From: Lysobacterales bacterium
Lineage (GTDB): Bacteria; Pseudomonadota; Gammaproteobacteria; Nevskiales; Salinisphaeraceae
Assembly (NCBI GenBank): GCA_002715985.1
Contig: PBAO01000008.1
Location: 1 to 32,362, forward strand
Length of the DNA stretch: 32,362 nucleotides
Direction: 5' to 3'
Shown here: piece by piece, positions 17,064 through 25,378 of the stretch
How the letters are laid out: each line of letters begins with the position of its first letter
Numbering within the stretch: the first letter of the stretch is position 1
Translations under genes and position numbers: made by a program
The notes under the pieces: generated by a model
What the model saw: the letters and a program-made list of their open reading frames with translations, nothing else
What the model was told of the DNA's origin: nothing
Databases searched by the model: none

Positions 17064-17360
17064 GTGAAAGAAACAAACACCAGTATTCGGGCCGACGATA
17101 GGCCGTTCATCGCTGGCGACTCTCCCGGTAGCAGGAAACTATCCGGCGAAGTGCCTCGCGCAATGCACCCAACTGTTGAAGAACAACGAAACAAATCCGA
17201 ATGGAACAACTACAATCTATTGGCGACACCGGCGCGATTGGGGGCTGTCGTCAGTAACGGGCCCATACGCGACGAATTCGTGCGACACCCGCTCAACGGC
17301 ATTCGCATTGCAAGCGATTGCCTCGACCAGACGCGACCCTGCGAGGTAGCAACCCCATGA
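17064..17360 (+). CDS. Possible small hypothetical protein coupled to the CDF transporter gene
   Basis: A 98-residue frame from GTG 17064. An AGGGA ribosome-binding element (17052-17056) lies seven bases before it. Its TGA overlaps the ATG of the CDF gene (17357-17360), the same ATGA junction used between certain genes elsewhere in the window. The product is polar, with no membrane segment, few hydrophobic runs, and two cysteines near the C-terminus. I recognise no domain. Composition is less GC-biased than neighbours, so it could be non-coding leader or a leader peptide that couples translation to the transporter. If it is not a gene, 16922-17356 holds only the hairpin at 16969. Confidence 0.4.
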   Translation: MKETNTSIRADDRPFIAGDSPGSRKLSGEVPRAMHPTVEEQRNKSEWNNYNLLATPARLGAVVSNGPIRDEFVRHPLNGIRIASDCLDQTRPCEVATP

Positions 17361-18280
17361 CAGCACATCAACACAGCCATGGCCATAACCATGGGAGCGG
17401 CAGCAGCACTCGGATACTGATTTTCTCGCTTGTCTTTACCACCGCTTTTGCCGGCGTCGAAGTGGTGGGCGGGCTCTGGGCCAATTCGCTGGCCTTGATT
17501 GCCGATGCCGGACATATGATCACGGACTCACTGTCACTGGGCATCGGCGCATTCGCCGCATGGTTGAGCCAGCGTCGTGCATCCAAACGCCATACCTACG
17601 GCTTTGCGCGTGCGGAAACGATCGGCGCGCTGGTCAACACGCTTTTCATGTTGGGGGTCGTCGCATGGATCGTGATCGCCGCCCTCGACAGGCTAACCGC
17701 GCCCGTCGAGGTGGGCGGCGTACTCGTCATGGTTGTCGCCTTTATCGGTCTGCTCGTGAACGTCGTTGTTGCTTGGATGCTGATGCGCGGCGAGAAAAAC
17801 ATGAACGTCCGCGCCGCCTTGTTACACGTCATGGGCGATCTCGCGGGCTCTGTCGCCGCGCTTGCATCCGGGGTCGTGATTTACTTGACCGGTTGGGTGC
17901 TGATAGATCCGTTGTTATCCCTATTCATCAGCGTGTTGATCGGCTTTGCGAGCATCACTGTGTTGCGGGATGTATTGCATGTTCTGATGGAAGGCACACC
18001 CAAGTCGGTTGACCCCACCGAAGTCACGCGAACCCTGCGTCTTATCGATGGTGTACGCGACGTACACCACCTGCACATCTGGTCGTTATCGTCGAGTCGT
18101 CATGCGTTGTCCGCTGAAATCGAGGTCGAGGCACTCGAGGCATGGGACGTCATCCTACCTCGATTGCAGCAGGTTCTAGGTGATCGTTTCGACTTGCATC
18201 ACTCTACCCTTCAGCCGCAAACGCAGTGCTCGACAGTTCGCGCCGAGTCGGCTGGGAACTGCCACTCATCCGACTCATAA
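17357..18280 (+). CDS. Cation diffusion facilitator, CzcD/ZitB-type
   Basis: A 307-residue CDF transporter with six predicted membrane segments. The N-terminus is His-rich (HQHSHGHNHG, residues 4-13), a cytosolic metal-capture stretch. Transport-site residues are visible in TM2 (ADAGHMITD, His53 and Asp57) and TM5 (HVMGDLAGS). The cytoplasmic C-terminal domain has the VRDVHHLHIWSLSS element typical of the family, and the end is Cys/His-containing. It exports Zn2+ and often Co2+ or Cd2+ from cytoplasm to periplasm in exchange for protons. The start at 17357 excludes 13 upstream in-frame codons that lie in the preceding frame's region. Its place after the Czc operon makes a two-step export route plausible. 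Confidence 0.94.
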   Translation: MTAHQHSHGHNHGSGSSTRILIFSLVFTTAFAGVEVVGGLWANSLALIADAGHMITDSLSLGIGAFAAWLSQRRASKRHTYGFARAETIGALVNTLFMLGVVAWIVIAALDRLTAPVEVGGVLVMVVAFIGLLVNVVVAWMLMRGEKNMNVRAALLHVMGDLAGSVAALASGVVIYLTGWVLIDPLLSLFISVLIGFASITVLRDVLHVLMEGTPKSVDPTEVTRTLRLIDGVRDVHHLHIWSLSSSRHALSAEIEVEALEAWDVILPRLQQVLGDRFDLHHSTLQPQTQCSTVRAESAGNCHSSDS

Positions 18281-18550
18281 GCGCGGGACATACAACGAGC
18301 CAGCAAGCGACCTGGGATATAGCATTTTAAATATTCGGGCCTGTCGAGCGTGGGCTTGGCCCGACGAAATGCTCGATGCGCAGGGCACATGACGGTCCAG
18401 CTTCAGAAAGGCTTGCTACGACTTGCGCCTGCGACGATCTACCCCAAGGTGAAGCAAAATGTTTACACGTCGTCCTGGCCGGGTTGATGGCCGAGGCAGT
18501 CGCTAAAGTACTACACATTCTGCGTCTTGTTTTGGTTCACAACCACGGAG

Positions 18551-18853
18551 TCAGGCTGTGCCGCCGGAACCTGTTTCCGGCCGATCGGCGCGCATCAACT
18601 GCTCGCGGATGCTGCCCAGCTCCTTGAGCGTGGTGATGACTTCGGCCAGGCGCTCTTCGGACCATTTCGTCACGAACTCGGGCACTACGCCGTCGCCCTG
18701 CTTCATGTGGCTCTCCACGGCCAGCGCGTCGGTCAGGTTGGCTTCGAAGCGCACGATATCGGGCAGCACCTTGGCCAGCTCGGCTCTCGGCACGGCCGCG
18801 CCGCCGATATCCACGTGGTCCGCCGGAGTATTAGATGCGTCGATCGAGCTCAT
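18551..18853 (-). CDS. Small hypothetical protein downstream of the DEAD-box helicase gene
   Basis: A 100-residue, soluble, acidic protein with no signal or membrane segment and a mainly helical look, for example an alternating charged/hydrophobic region at about residues 60-90. The start at 18853 lies 38 bp after the helicase stop on the same strand, with a GAGAG element just upstream, so the two are probably co-transcribed. GC-rich third positions on this strand support coding here rather than in the overlapping frames of the other strand. I do not recognise a family. The 270 bp between this gene and the CDF gene hold no feature I can support. Confidence 0.6.
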   Translation of the reverse strand: MSSIDASNTPADHVDIGGAAVPRAELAKVLPDIVRFEANLTDALAVESHMKQGDGVVPEFVTKWSEERLAEVITTLKELGSIREQLMRADRPETGSGGTA

Positions 18854-18891
18854 GGGTCGCTCTCTTGCTAATGTCTTGTCGAATTCGGCGT

Positions 18892-20682
18892 TTAGCGCCC
18901 GGCCGGTTTGACGCGCCGTTTAGCGGTGGCTGTAGGTGTCTTTTTCTTCTTGGCGGCCTTGGCCGACTTGGCGTGTCGCGGCTTCTTGCCTCGCGCATCC
19001 AGACCGGTTGTTTTCTTTTGCGGTCGCGTCGCCGGGCGTTCGGAGAGCGGCTCATCAGACACCGACAGCCCAAGACGATTCTGGCGGATGGCCACGGTTT
19101 TCAGGTGGGCCAGAGTCTCTTCCGGCAGATCACCGGGCAATTCGAGCAGTGTATAGGCATCCCGAATATCGATCCGCCCGATCTGTGCGTTATCCAGCCC
19201 GGATTCGTTGATGATCGCACCGACGATATGCCCGGGCGCCACCGCCTGCTTGCGGCCGATTTCAATACGATAGGCCCGCAGGGGCCCGCTGGTGGCTGGC
19301 TTGGGCTTGTCGGGCGTTGGCGTCGCCGGGCTGCCGGAGGCGCCCAGATACAGGCGACGATCGCCCTGGGCCAGACGCGCTAGTGCGGCGGCCAGCTCTA
19401 TGGACGCAACCGCTTCGCGCTCACAGAACTCGGCGACGAGCGCGCGCTCGCCGGATAGATCATCCGCGGCCAGCGCTTCGGCCAGCCGGGTCTGGAAGCG
19501 TTCAACGTGGCGCGCGTTGATCTCGGCCGGCGTAGGCAGGTCCATCGGCTCGATGGACTGGCGGGTTGCGCGCTCGATGGCCTTGAACCGGCCCTTGTCC
19601 TTGGCCGTGGCAAACAGAATCGCATCGCCGGCGCGCCCTGCCCGCCCGGTACGCCCGATACGATGAATATAAGACTCAGGGTCGGCCGGCATATCGAAGT
19701 TGATGACATGGCTGATGCGCTCGACGTCCAGCCCGCGGGCCGCGACATCCGTGGCCACGATGACATCAATCTGGCCGCTTTTGACCTGGGCAACCACGCG
19801 CTCACGCTGGGCCTGGGCCACGTCGCCGTTGAGTGCCGCACAGGCAACGCCGCGGGCGGCCACTTCTTCGGCAATGGTCTCGGTGGTCTTTTTGGTCCGC
19901 GCGAAGACGATCATGGCGTCATACGGCTCGGCCTCGAGCAGCCGGGCCAGTGCCTCGGACTTGCTCACGCCGCGGCCCACGATCCAGTAGCGCTGACGGA
20001 TGTTGTCAGCGGTGCCGGTGGCGGCAGCCACCGTGATATGCACCGGCTCTTGCATGTGCTGGGCCGCGATCTTGCGGATCGCCCCCGGCATGGTGGCCGA
20101 GAACAACGCCACCTGACGTTCGGCCGGGGCCTGCTCGAAGATCCAGGCCACATCGTCGATAAAGCCCATGCGCAGCATTTCATCGGCTTCATCCAGCACC
20201 AGCCATTCAAGAGCGGACAGATCCAGCGAGCCGCGCTTGAGATGGTCGATGACGCGCCCGGGGGTGGCCACCACGACATCCACGCCGCGTTTCAGGGCGG
20301 CAAGCTGCGGCCCGTACGGCGCGCCGCCGTAGATAGCGACGCTAGAAAACCCGGGGATCGAGGCGCCATAGGTGTCGAAGGCAGCAGCCACCTGCATGGC
20401 CAGCTCCCGCGTGGGGGCCAGGACCAGCACGCGCGGCCTGGCCGCCCCGGCCCCGGCTTCGGCCAGCCGGCTGAGGATGGGCAAGGCAAACGCAGCCGTC
20501 TTGCCGGTACCGGTCTGGGCCTGACCCAGCACATCGCGACCGGCCAGCATGGGCCCGATCGTCTGTGCCTGGATGGCCGAGGGCGTTTCATAGCCCGCGC
20601 GGGCCACCGCAGCGCGCACGGCCGGCGCCAGGCCCATGGCATCAAAGGATGCGGGCGATGAGTCGTTATCGGAGATAGACAT
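18892..20682 (-). CDS. DEAD-box ATP-dependent RNA helicase with DbpA-type RNA-binding domain
   Basis: A 596-residue helicase of the DeaD/CsdA group. The motifs are in order: Q motif (about residues 13-42), AQTGTGKT (55-62), PTRELA (90-95), TPGR (140-143), DEAD (164-167), SAT (195-197), then in RecA domain 2 ATDVAARGLD and HRIGRTGRAGR. A DbpA-like RNA-binding domain (YRIEIGRKQ ... LLELP, about 465-540) follows, then a Lys/Arg-rich tail. It would remodel RNA in ribosome assembly, mRNA decay or cold adaptation. The start at 20682 (MSISDN) is preferred because the 13 extra upstream codons have no family character. It is very probably deaD-like, but paralogues make the symbol uncertain. Confidence 0.94.
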   Translation of the reverse strand: MSISDNDSSPASFDAMGLAPAVRAAVARAGYETPSAIQAQTIGPMLAGRDVLGQAQTGTGKTAAFALPILSRLAEAGAGAARPRVLVLAPTRELAMQVAAAFDTYGASIPGFSSVAIYGGAPYGPQLAALKRGVDVVVATPGRVIDHLKRGSLDLSALEWLVLDEADEMLRMGFIDDVAWIFEQAPAERQVALFSATMPGAIRKIAAQHMQEPVHITVAAATGTADNIRQRYWIVGRGVSKSEALARLLEAEPYDAMIVFARTKKTTETIAEEVAARGVACAALNGDVAQAQRERVVAQVKSGQIDVIVATDVAARGLDVERISHVINFDMPADPESYIHRIGRTGRAGRAGDAILFATAKDKGRFKAIERATRQSIEPMDLPTPAEINARHVERFQTRLAEALAADDLSGERALVAEFCEREAVASIELAAALARLAQGDRRLYLGASGSPATPTPDKPKPATSGPLRAYRIEIGRKQAVAPGHIVGAIINESGLDNAQIGRIDIRDAYTLLELPGDLPEETLAHLKTVAIRQNRLGLSVSDEPLSERPATRPQKKTTGLDARGKKPRHAKSAKAAKKKKTPTATAKRRVKPAGR

Positions 20683-21014
20683 GCAATCCTGCGCGTGGCG
20701 TGGAGCCGCTCCGGCCAACACGATGGCCAGGCGATAATCGGGGCTCGGGCGAGCCTAGGCCGTTAGTCTAACGCAAAACGCCGTGGTTTCGCCGCGGGCC
20801 CAGCGTCTGCGCCCGCGCCATACGCCCCCGCAGCGGGTCTTATTAACCTGGCACCAAAACAGCTGAACGATCTGCTGTTTTCAACGCCATCGAAAAAGAA
20901 CGCCGGCACATGTCCGTCATTCTTTTTTTTGTGGCTTCGCGGCCGACGGCCGCGGCAAGCATGTCGCGACATGCTTGCGCTATTAACCCGGCATGAAAGT
21001 AGTTTCATGCCGGG
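20683..21014. other. Palindrome-rich intergenic region, no gene
   Basis: There is no credible gene between the dehydrogenase and helicase genes, which are read in the same direction. The region holds a dyad CGTTAG/CTAACG (20761-20773) about 80 bp before the helicase start and AAAACAGC/GCTGTTTT (20856-20881, ten-base loop). It also holds GCGGCC/GGCCGC (20939-20953), a perfect 24-base palindrome (20955-20978) and the left arm of the hairpin at 20981. TTATTAACC/TTAACCCGG-like words occur twice (20841 and 20982). The helicase promoter must lie here but I cannot place it. Confidence 0.6.
20955..20978. repeat. Perfect 24-base palindrome
   Basis: GCAAGCATGTCG is followed at once by its reverse complement CGACATGCTTGC, with no spacer. 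Zero-spacer symmetry of 12 bp per side is more typical of a protein-binding site or extragenic palindromic repeat than of an RNA hairpin. It is directly adjacent to the long hairpin at 20981-21020. Confidence 0.6.
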
Positions 21015-21020
21015 TTAATA
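20981..21020 (-). terminator. 18 bp hairpin overlapping the dehydrogenase stop codon
   Basis: TATTAACCCGGCATGAAA (20981-20998) and its exact reverse complement (21003-21020) flank a four-base loop. On the minus strand the hairpin begins at the last Tyr codon, so the TAA stop of the dehydrogenase gene lies inside the stem. There is no T-run after the stem, so rho-independent termination would be non-canonical; transcript protection is also possible. Confidence 0.55.
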
Positions 21021-22274
21021 AAACCGATCAGAGCGAAACGGCTGCATATCCACCATCGGGGCCTCGCCGTCCATCATCTGGCCGATCAGGCGCCCGGTGG
21101 CCGGCCCGAGCGTGAAGCCCTGGTGACCGTGGCCAAAGGCAAACCAGAGCCCGTCGTGTGCGTGGGCCGGGCCGATGACCGGCTTCATGTCCGCCAGGCA
21201 CGGGCGTGCGCCTTTCCAGGGTGTGGCCTCGCGCCGCGCGCCCAGGGCGAAGAAATCCCGCGCCTCACGCTCGGCGGCTTCCAGCTGGCCCAGCCGCGGC
21301 GGTGCGTCGATGGTGTTCAACTCGGCTCCGGTGGTCAGCCGCAGGCCCGCCTTCTTTGGGGTCAGCAGATAGCCTTTTTCTGAATCCATCAAGGCATAGT
21401 TCAACGTGGTGCCTTGGGCCGCGTCGTAGTGCATGTGATAGCCGCGCATGACAAACATCGGCAGGTCATAACCCAGCCGGGCCAGCCATTCGGGCGACCA
21501 CGGCCCGGTGGCCAGCACCAGCTCGGCTGCGCTGTGCGCCCCTTGATCGGTATGCACACGCCAGCGCTGGCCGCCGCCGCCGTCGTCGGTGATCGCCGTG
21601 GCCTCGGCCTGATGGACGGTGCCGCCCAGGCTGACGAAGTAATCGGCGTAGGCCTGGACCAGCCCGCCTGGGTCAGTCACCGACCAGGTGTTGGTCCAAT
21701 GGATGGCCCCGCACACCGCCTCGCCCAGACCGGGCTCCATGGCGCGCAGCGTCTCGCGGTCGATGCGGGCGTGCTTGACGCCGAACCGAGTATCGAAATC
21801 GCGTGCCTTGGCCAGAAACGCTTCCCAGGCGTCTTCGGTGCGAAAGACCTGCAGCCAGCCGTCGCGCCGAATCAGATGCTCGGCGCCGGCCGGCTCGAAC
21901 AGCGCCTGATGCTCGCCGGTGCAGTGTGCAATGAGCGAGGCATATTCGGGCACGATGCGCGCAAACGACTCGGGCGCCGAATAACGCCAGTATTGCCACA
22001 GCGGGCTGGCCTCGGAGAACATGGCCCCGGCCCGATAGCGGATATCCACGCTCTTGTTGGGCAGCACGCGCCAGATGTTGGCCAGATCGCGCGGGAACGG
22101 ATGCGGCTCGACCGCCTCGCGCTGGATCAAGCCGGCGTTGCCGAACGAGGTCTCACGCCCGGGCGCGCGCCGGTCGATCAGGCTGACGCGACGCCCCCGA
22201 CGCGCCAGATGACAGGCGATAGAGACCCCGACCATGCCGGCACCGAGAACGATCGTATCTGTCTGCTGGCTCAT
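21015..22274 (-). CDS. D-amino-acid dehydrogenase (DadA-like) FAD oxidoreductase
   Basis: A 419-residue FAD-dependent oxidoreductase of the DAO fold. The ADP-binding GxGxxG is at residues 11-16 (GAGMVG), followed by an acidic strand end (LIDRRAPG) and the SFGNAGLI segment typical of DadA. The C-terminal FAD-contact region includes GLWFAFGHGHQGFTLGPATGRLIGQ. Relatives oxidise D-amino acids (or hydroxyproline/proline-type imino acids) and pass electrons to the respiratory chain at the inner membrane. No alanine racemase or transporter is adjacent, so the substrate is not fixed. Start at 22274 follows a GAAGA element. The stop codon is embedded in a long hairpin. Confidence 0.9.
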   Translation of the reverse strand: MSQQTDTIVLGAGMVGVSIACHLARRGRRVSLIDRRAPGRETSFGNAGLIQREAVEPHPFPRDLANIWRVLPNKSVDIRYRAGAMFSEASPLWQYWRYSAPESFARIVPEYASLIAHCTGEHQALFEPAGAEHLIRRDGWLQVFRTEDAWEAFLAKARDFDTRFGVKHARIDRETLRAMEPGLGEAVCGAIHWTNTWSVTDPGGLVQAYADYFVSLGGTVHQAEATAITDDGGGGQRWRVHTDQGAHSAAELVLATGPWSPEWLARLGYDLPMFVMRGYHMHYDAAQGTTLNYALMDSEKGYLLTPKKAGLRLTTGAELNTIDAPPRLGQLEAAEREARDFFALGARREATPWKGARPCLADMKPVIGPAHAHDGLWFAFGHGHQGFTLGPATGRLIGQMMDGEAPMVDMQPFRSDRFY

Positions 22275-22533
22275 GTCGTCTTCGAAAGCTGGGGCGTTTT
22301 GCTAATGCTAGGGCCTGTTGCGGTTGGATGCGAGGCCTGCCTGTCTATTCGTCCCGCGCGTTGAAACCGATTCCGCCGTCGGGCGTACACCTGAGCTATA
22401 CGCCGGCGCCACGTCGTGTGATTTACACGGTATCGTGCCGCTCGATTGTTCGTCTTCGACCTTTGTATAGACCTATGACGTCAGGTATGTCCCGGCCCGA
22501 CCGGCGATACGATCGCCGCCTGCGGGCGCGCCC

Positions 22534-23139
22534 TTGAATACGCTCGAAACAATCTGGCAAGGCCTGCTCGGCGCCTCGGGGATCGAGCAGATCGCTACTC
22601 TGCTCGGCCTTACCGCGGTCTGGCTGGCCACACGCCAGCGCCTGGCCAATTTTCCGATCGGTATGGTCCAGGTGGTGCTTACGGGGATCATCTTCGCCCG
22701 CCACGGCCTGTTCGCCGACATGACGCTACAGGCGGTGTATTTCGTGGCGCTGGCCTATGGCTGGTGGTGCTGGACCCATCCGGGCGAGCGCGCACGGCTG
22801 CCCGTGACCACCCTGAACGGCGGCCACCGCGCCACGCTGGTACTGGGCGGTCTTCTGATGACCGCCTTCTGGGGCGCATTGCTGGTGGAGCTGGGTGACC
22901 CCATGCCCTGGCGGGATGCCTTCATCGCCAGTTTTGGCGTCATCGCCCAGTGGCTGGAAGCCCACAAGAAGCTTGAGGCCTGGGTCGGCTGGATGGCGGT
23001 CAACCTAGCCGGCATCGGCGTGTATGCCGCGCTTGGGCTCTACTGGTTCGTTGGGCTTTACGGGGTGTATCTGGTGTTGTCATTCACCGGATTATGGCGC
23101 TGGCAGGCCGATCGCAGCCGCCACCCGAGCCCCGCCTGA
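22534..23139 (+). CDS. pnuC: Nicotinamide riboside transporter PnuC
   Basis: A 201-residue membrane protein of the PnuC family with about seven hydrophobic segments. Typical blocks are NFPIGMVQVVLTGIIFARHG, ADMTLQAVYF and WRDAFIASFGVIAQWLEAHKKLEAW. It takes up nicotinamide riboside, with phosphorylation by a downstream kinase trapping it. The kinase gene starts two bases after this stop. The best start is TTG at 22534; no ATG precedes the first membrane segment in frame, and the ribosome-binding site is poor, so the start is less sure than the gene. The 259 bp upstream hold no riboswitch I could recognise. Confidence 0.93.
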   Translation: MNTLETIWQGLLGASGIEQIATLLGLTAVWLATRQRLANFPIGMVQVVLTGIIFARHGLFADMTLQAVYFVALAYGWWCWTHPGERARLPVTTLNGGHRATLVLGGLLMTAFWGALLVELGDPMPWRDAFIASFGVIAQWLEAHKKLEAWVGWMAVNLAGIGVYAALGLYWFVGLYGVYLVLSFTGLWRWQADRSRHPSPA

Positions 23140-23141
23140 GC

Positions 23142-23714
23142 ATGCGTATCGTGGTGTTTGGCACCGAGTGTACGGGCAAGACGACGCTGGCCCGGGCGCT
23201 GGCGCATCGACTGGGGTGTCCGTGGTCGGCCGAGTACGTGCGCACGTTCTGGCACCAGGTGGGCGGCGACATCCGCGCCGAGCATCTCTTCCGCATCGCG
23301 GCCGGCCAGCTGGAAGTCATGGCCCAGGCCCAGGCCCAGGCCCAGGCCCAGGCCCAGGCCCAGGCCCAAACGAGTGTGCACTCTCGGCGTCTTGTGATTC
23401 ACGACACGGATCTGCTCAGCCACCAGCTCTGGGTGGATCTGCTGTTTCCCGGTGCCGGGCTTGATTGGGTGCGCGAAGCCGCAGAGCGCCAGGCGCGCGG
23501 CTGCGCGCATTATCTGCTGTGCGATATCGATGTCGCCTGGCAGGCGGATGCGCAGCGCAGCTTCCCCGACGGCCCGCGGCGCCGGCGGGTGCACGAGTAT
23601 TTCTCTCAGGCGCTTGAACAACGCGGCCTGGCTTATACCCGTCTTTCGGGCCCGCTCGACGCGCGCCTGGACCAGGCTCTTGAAGTGATTGCATCAATGA
23701 CACCGGCCAGCTAG
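23142..23714 (+). CDS. NadR-type nicotinamide riboside kinase (P-loop ATPase)
   Basis: A 190-residue protein equal to the kinase domain of NadR, without its helix-turn-helix and adenylyltransferase domains. Walker A is GTECTGKTTL (residues 7-16). AAGQLEVM (53-60) and the DTD strand (88-90) match the ribosylnicotinamide kinase core, and FPDGPRRRR the later lid region. It would convert nicotinamide riboside to NMN in the cytoplasm, pulling uptake through PnuC, encoded two bases upstream. Between the GQ helix and the DTD strand there is a run of eight Ala-Gln pairs (61-76) encoded by a hexanucleotide repeat, presumably lengthening a helix or loop. The start at 23142 is chosen over an upstream in-frame one inside pnuC. 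Confidence 0.88.
   Translation: MRIVVFGTECTGKTTLARALAHRLGCPWSAEYVRTFWHQVGGDIRAEHLFRIAAGQLEVMAQAQAQAQAQAQAQAQTSVHSRRLVIHDTDLLSHQLWVDLLFPGAGLDWVREAAERQARGCAHYLLCDIDVAWQADAQRSFPDGPRRRRVHEYFSQALEQRGLAYTRLSGPLDARLDQALEVIASMTPAS
23322..23369 (+). repeat. In-frame GCCCAG hexanucleotide microsatellite
   Basis: Seven perfect GCCCAG units plus one GCCCAA make 48 bp, encoding (Ala-Gln)8 within the NadR-like kinase. Because the unit is two codons long, slippage would change protein length without breaking the frame. Confidence 0.95.
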
Positions 23715-23842
23715 CCGGGCTGGCCATCCTATCCTGACACGTCGCTGCATGGCCCCGGTCTTATCCGCAATAACACGGCTTGTGGGCTTGCCATGAATGC
23801 GCGACATTGGTTCCCACGCATAACGCCCAATGAGGTCCGCTT

Positions 23843-24358
23843 ATGAAGGACTCGACACAGCACGCTGTCGATGTCTCGATCAGTCTGCGCATCAACGGCC
23901 AGATGACCGAGCTTGATGTTCCGCCCAACGTGGTCCTGCTGGACGCGCTTCGCAACCGTCTGGATCTGACGGGGACCAAGAAAGGCTGTGACCACGGTCA
24001 ATGCGGGGCATGCACGGTACTGGTCAACGGCGAGGCAGTGAATTCTTGCCTGTCGCTGGCGGTTGTCCACGACGGCGACGACATCACCACCGTTGAAGGT
24101 CTGGCTAATGGCCCGGACGACAACAAGACGCTGTCGCCCGTGCAGCAGGCGTTTCTCGATAACGACGCCTTCCAGTGCGGTTATTGCACGCCGGGCCAGA
24201 TGGTTTCGGCCACCGAACTTCTGGGCAACGAGAACGTCGCCACCACGGACGCTGACATCGCCGAGGCCATGAGCGGCAATATCTGTCGCTGCGGGGCGTA
24301 CAAGAACATCGTTGCGGCCGTGCAGTCGGCCCGATCGACCCACGGCAACCGCGGCTAA
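23843..24358 (+). CDS. Molybdenum oxidoreductase [2Fe-2S] subunit (PaoA/YagT-like)
   Basis: A 171-residue iron-sulfur subunit of the xanthine dehydrogenase family. The plant-ferredoxin cluster ligands are Cys49, Cys54, Cys57 and Cys69; the second cluster uses Cys112/Cys115 (CGYCTPGQ) and Cys148/Cys150 (ICRCGAY). It passes electrons from the Mo centre to the FAD subunit encoded 12 bp downstream. E. coli PaoA has a twin-arginine signal peptide; none is visible here, so the complex is probably cytoplasmic. A GAGG ribosome-binding element lies before the ATG. First gene of a three-gene operon. Confidence 0.95.
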   Translation: MKDSTQHAVDVSISLRINGQMTELDVPPNVVLLDALRNRLDLTGTKKGCDHGQCGACTVLVNGEAVNSCLSLAVVHDGDDITTVEGLANGPDDNKTLSPVQQAFLDNDAFQCGYCTPGQMVSATELLGNENVATTDADIAEAMSGNICRCGAYKNIVAAVQSARSTHGNRG

Positions 24359-24370
24359 GACGAGACACCC

Positions 24371-25378
24371 ATGCGACAATTCGATTACAAACGCGCCACC
24401 GATGCCCAGGGCGCAATCGCGGCCCACGCCGGACAACGCGCGGCTTATTTGGCCGGCGGCACCACGCTGATCGACCTGGTGAAACTCGACGTCATGCAGC
24501 CCGAGCGTCTGGTCGACGTGAACCGCCTGGCGCTTTCCGAGATCGAAGACACCGAGGACGGGCGGCTATGTATCGGCGCGACCGTGCGCAATACCGCCCT
24601 GGCCTACGACCCGCGTGTAAAGCGTGATTACACGGTACTGTCCGAAGCGCTGCTGCAGGGCGCATCCCGCCAGCTGCGTAATCGCGCCACCACGGCCGGC
24701 AACGTCATGCAACGGGTGCGCTGTTCTTATTTTCGCGACGGCATCTCACCGTGCAACAAGCGCGAGCCGGGCACCGGCTGCTCGGCCATCGAGGGCCATA
24801 ATCGTGAAGTGTTCGCCGTGCTGGGCACCTCCGAGCACTGTATTGCGGTACACCCCTCGGACATGTGCGTGGCCATGGCGGCCATCGGCGCCACCGTGGC
24901 GGTGGAGGGCCCGGACGGCACACGCGAGATCGCCTTCAGCGACTTTCACAAACTGCCCGGCGATACGCCGCATATAGAGCACGCCCTGGCGCCCGACGAG
25001 CTGATCACCCACGTGACGCTCGATGCCCCGATCCACGGCGCCGGCTCCACCTACGTCAAACTACGCGACCGCTCCTCCTACCAGTTCGCACTGGCCTCCT
25101 GTGCCGCCATTGTGGCCCTGGACGGCGACCGCATACGCGAGGCCCGGCTTGCCCTCGGCGGCGTGGGCACCAAGCCGTGGCGCTGCCACGAGGCCGAGGC
25201 CGAGCTGGCCGGCGTGGCCGCTGACGACACCGCTGCCTTGGCCGCCGCCGCGCGCCGCGCCATGGAAGACGCCACCCCGTACAAGCACAACGCGTTCAAG
25301 ATTCCCCTGGCCCGCAAGGCTATCGTCCAGGCCATCAAGGACGCTGCCGCCCGCGCCGGGCAAGGAGCACTGGCATGA
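24371..25378 (+). CDS. Molybdenum oxidoreductase FAD subunit with [4Fe-4S] site (PaoB/YagS-like)
   Basis: A 335-residue FAD-binding subunit (CO dehydrogenase medium-chain type). FAD contacts are the AGGTTLIDL segment (residues 28-36) and the ATTAGNVMQ segment (106-114). An insertion containing Cys118, Cys128, Cys137 and Cys157 resembles the extra [4Fe-4S] cluster site of E. coli PaoB, which separates this group from ordinary xanthine dehydrogenases. It receives electrons from the iron-sulfur subunit and hands them to an acceptor. Its stop overlaps the start of the large subunit (ATGA, 25375-25378). Confidence 0.94.
   Translation: MRQFDYKRATDAQGAIAAHAGQRAAYLAGGTTLIDLVKLDVMQPERLVDVNRLALSEIEDTEDGRLCIGATVRNTALAYDPRVKRDYTVLSEALLQGASRQLRNRATTAGNVMQRVRCSYFRDGISPCNKREPGTGCSAIEGHNREVFAVLGTSEHCIAVHPSDMCVAMAAIGATVAVEGPDGTREIAFSDFHKLPGDTPHIEHALAPDELITHVTLDAPIHGAGSTYVKLRDRSSYQFALASCAAIVALDGDRIREARLALGGVGTKPWRCHEAEAELAGVAADDTAALAAAARRAMEDATPYKHNAFKIPLARKAIVQAIKDAAARAGQGALA

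Noticed and set aside
18376-18627. 83-codon frame after the CDF gene
   Set aside because: It has no ribosome-binding site, its end overlaps the better minus-strand gene at 18551, and no domain is recognisable.
20763-21008. 81-codon minus-strand frame in the palindrome-rich region
   Set aside because: It runs through the palindromes and has Lys and Arg runs and no family character.
22275-22533. NAD+ or thiamine riboswitch before pnuC
   Set aside because: I could not find the conserved core of a known riboswitch class by eye; there is no T-rich terminator stem either.
23058-23621. Minus-strand frame with a Leu-Gly repeat
   Set aside because: It is the antisense reading of the GCCCAG repeat within the NadR-like gene.
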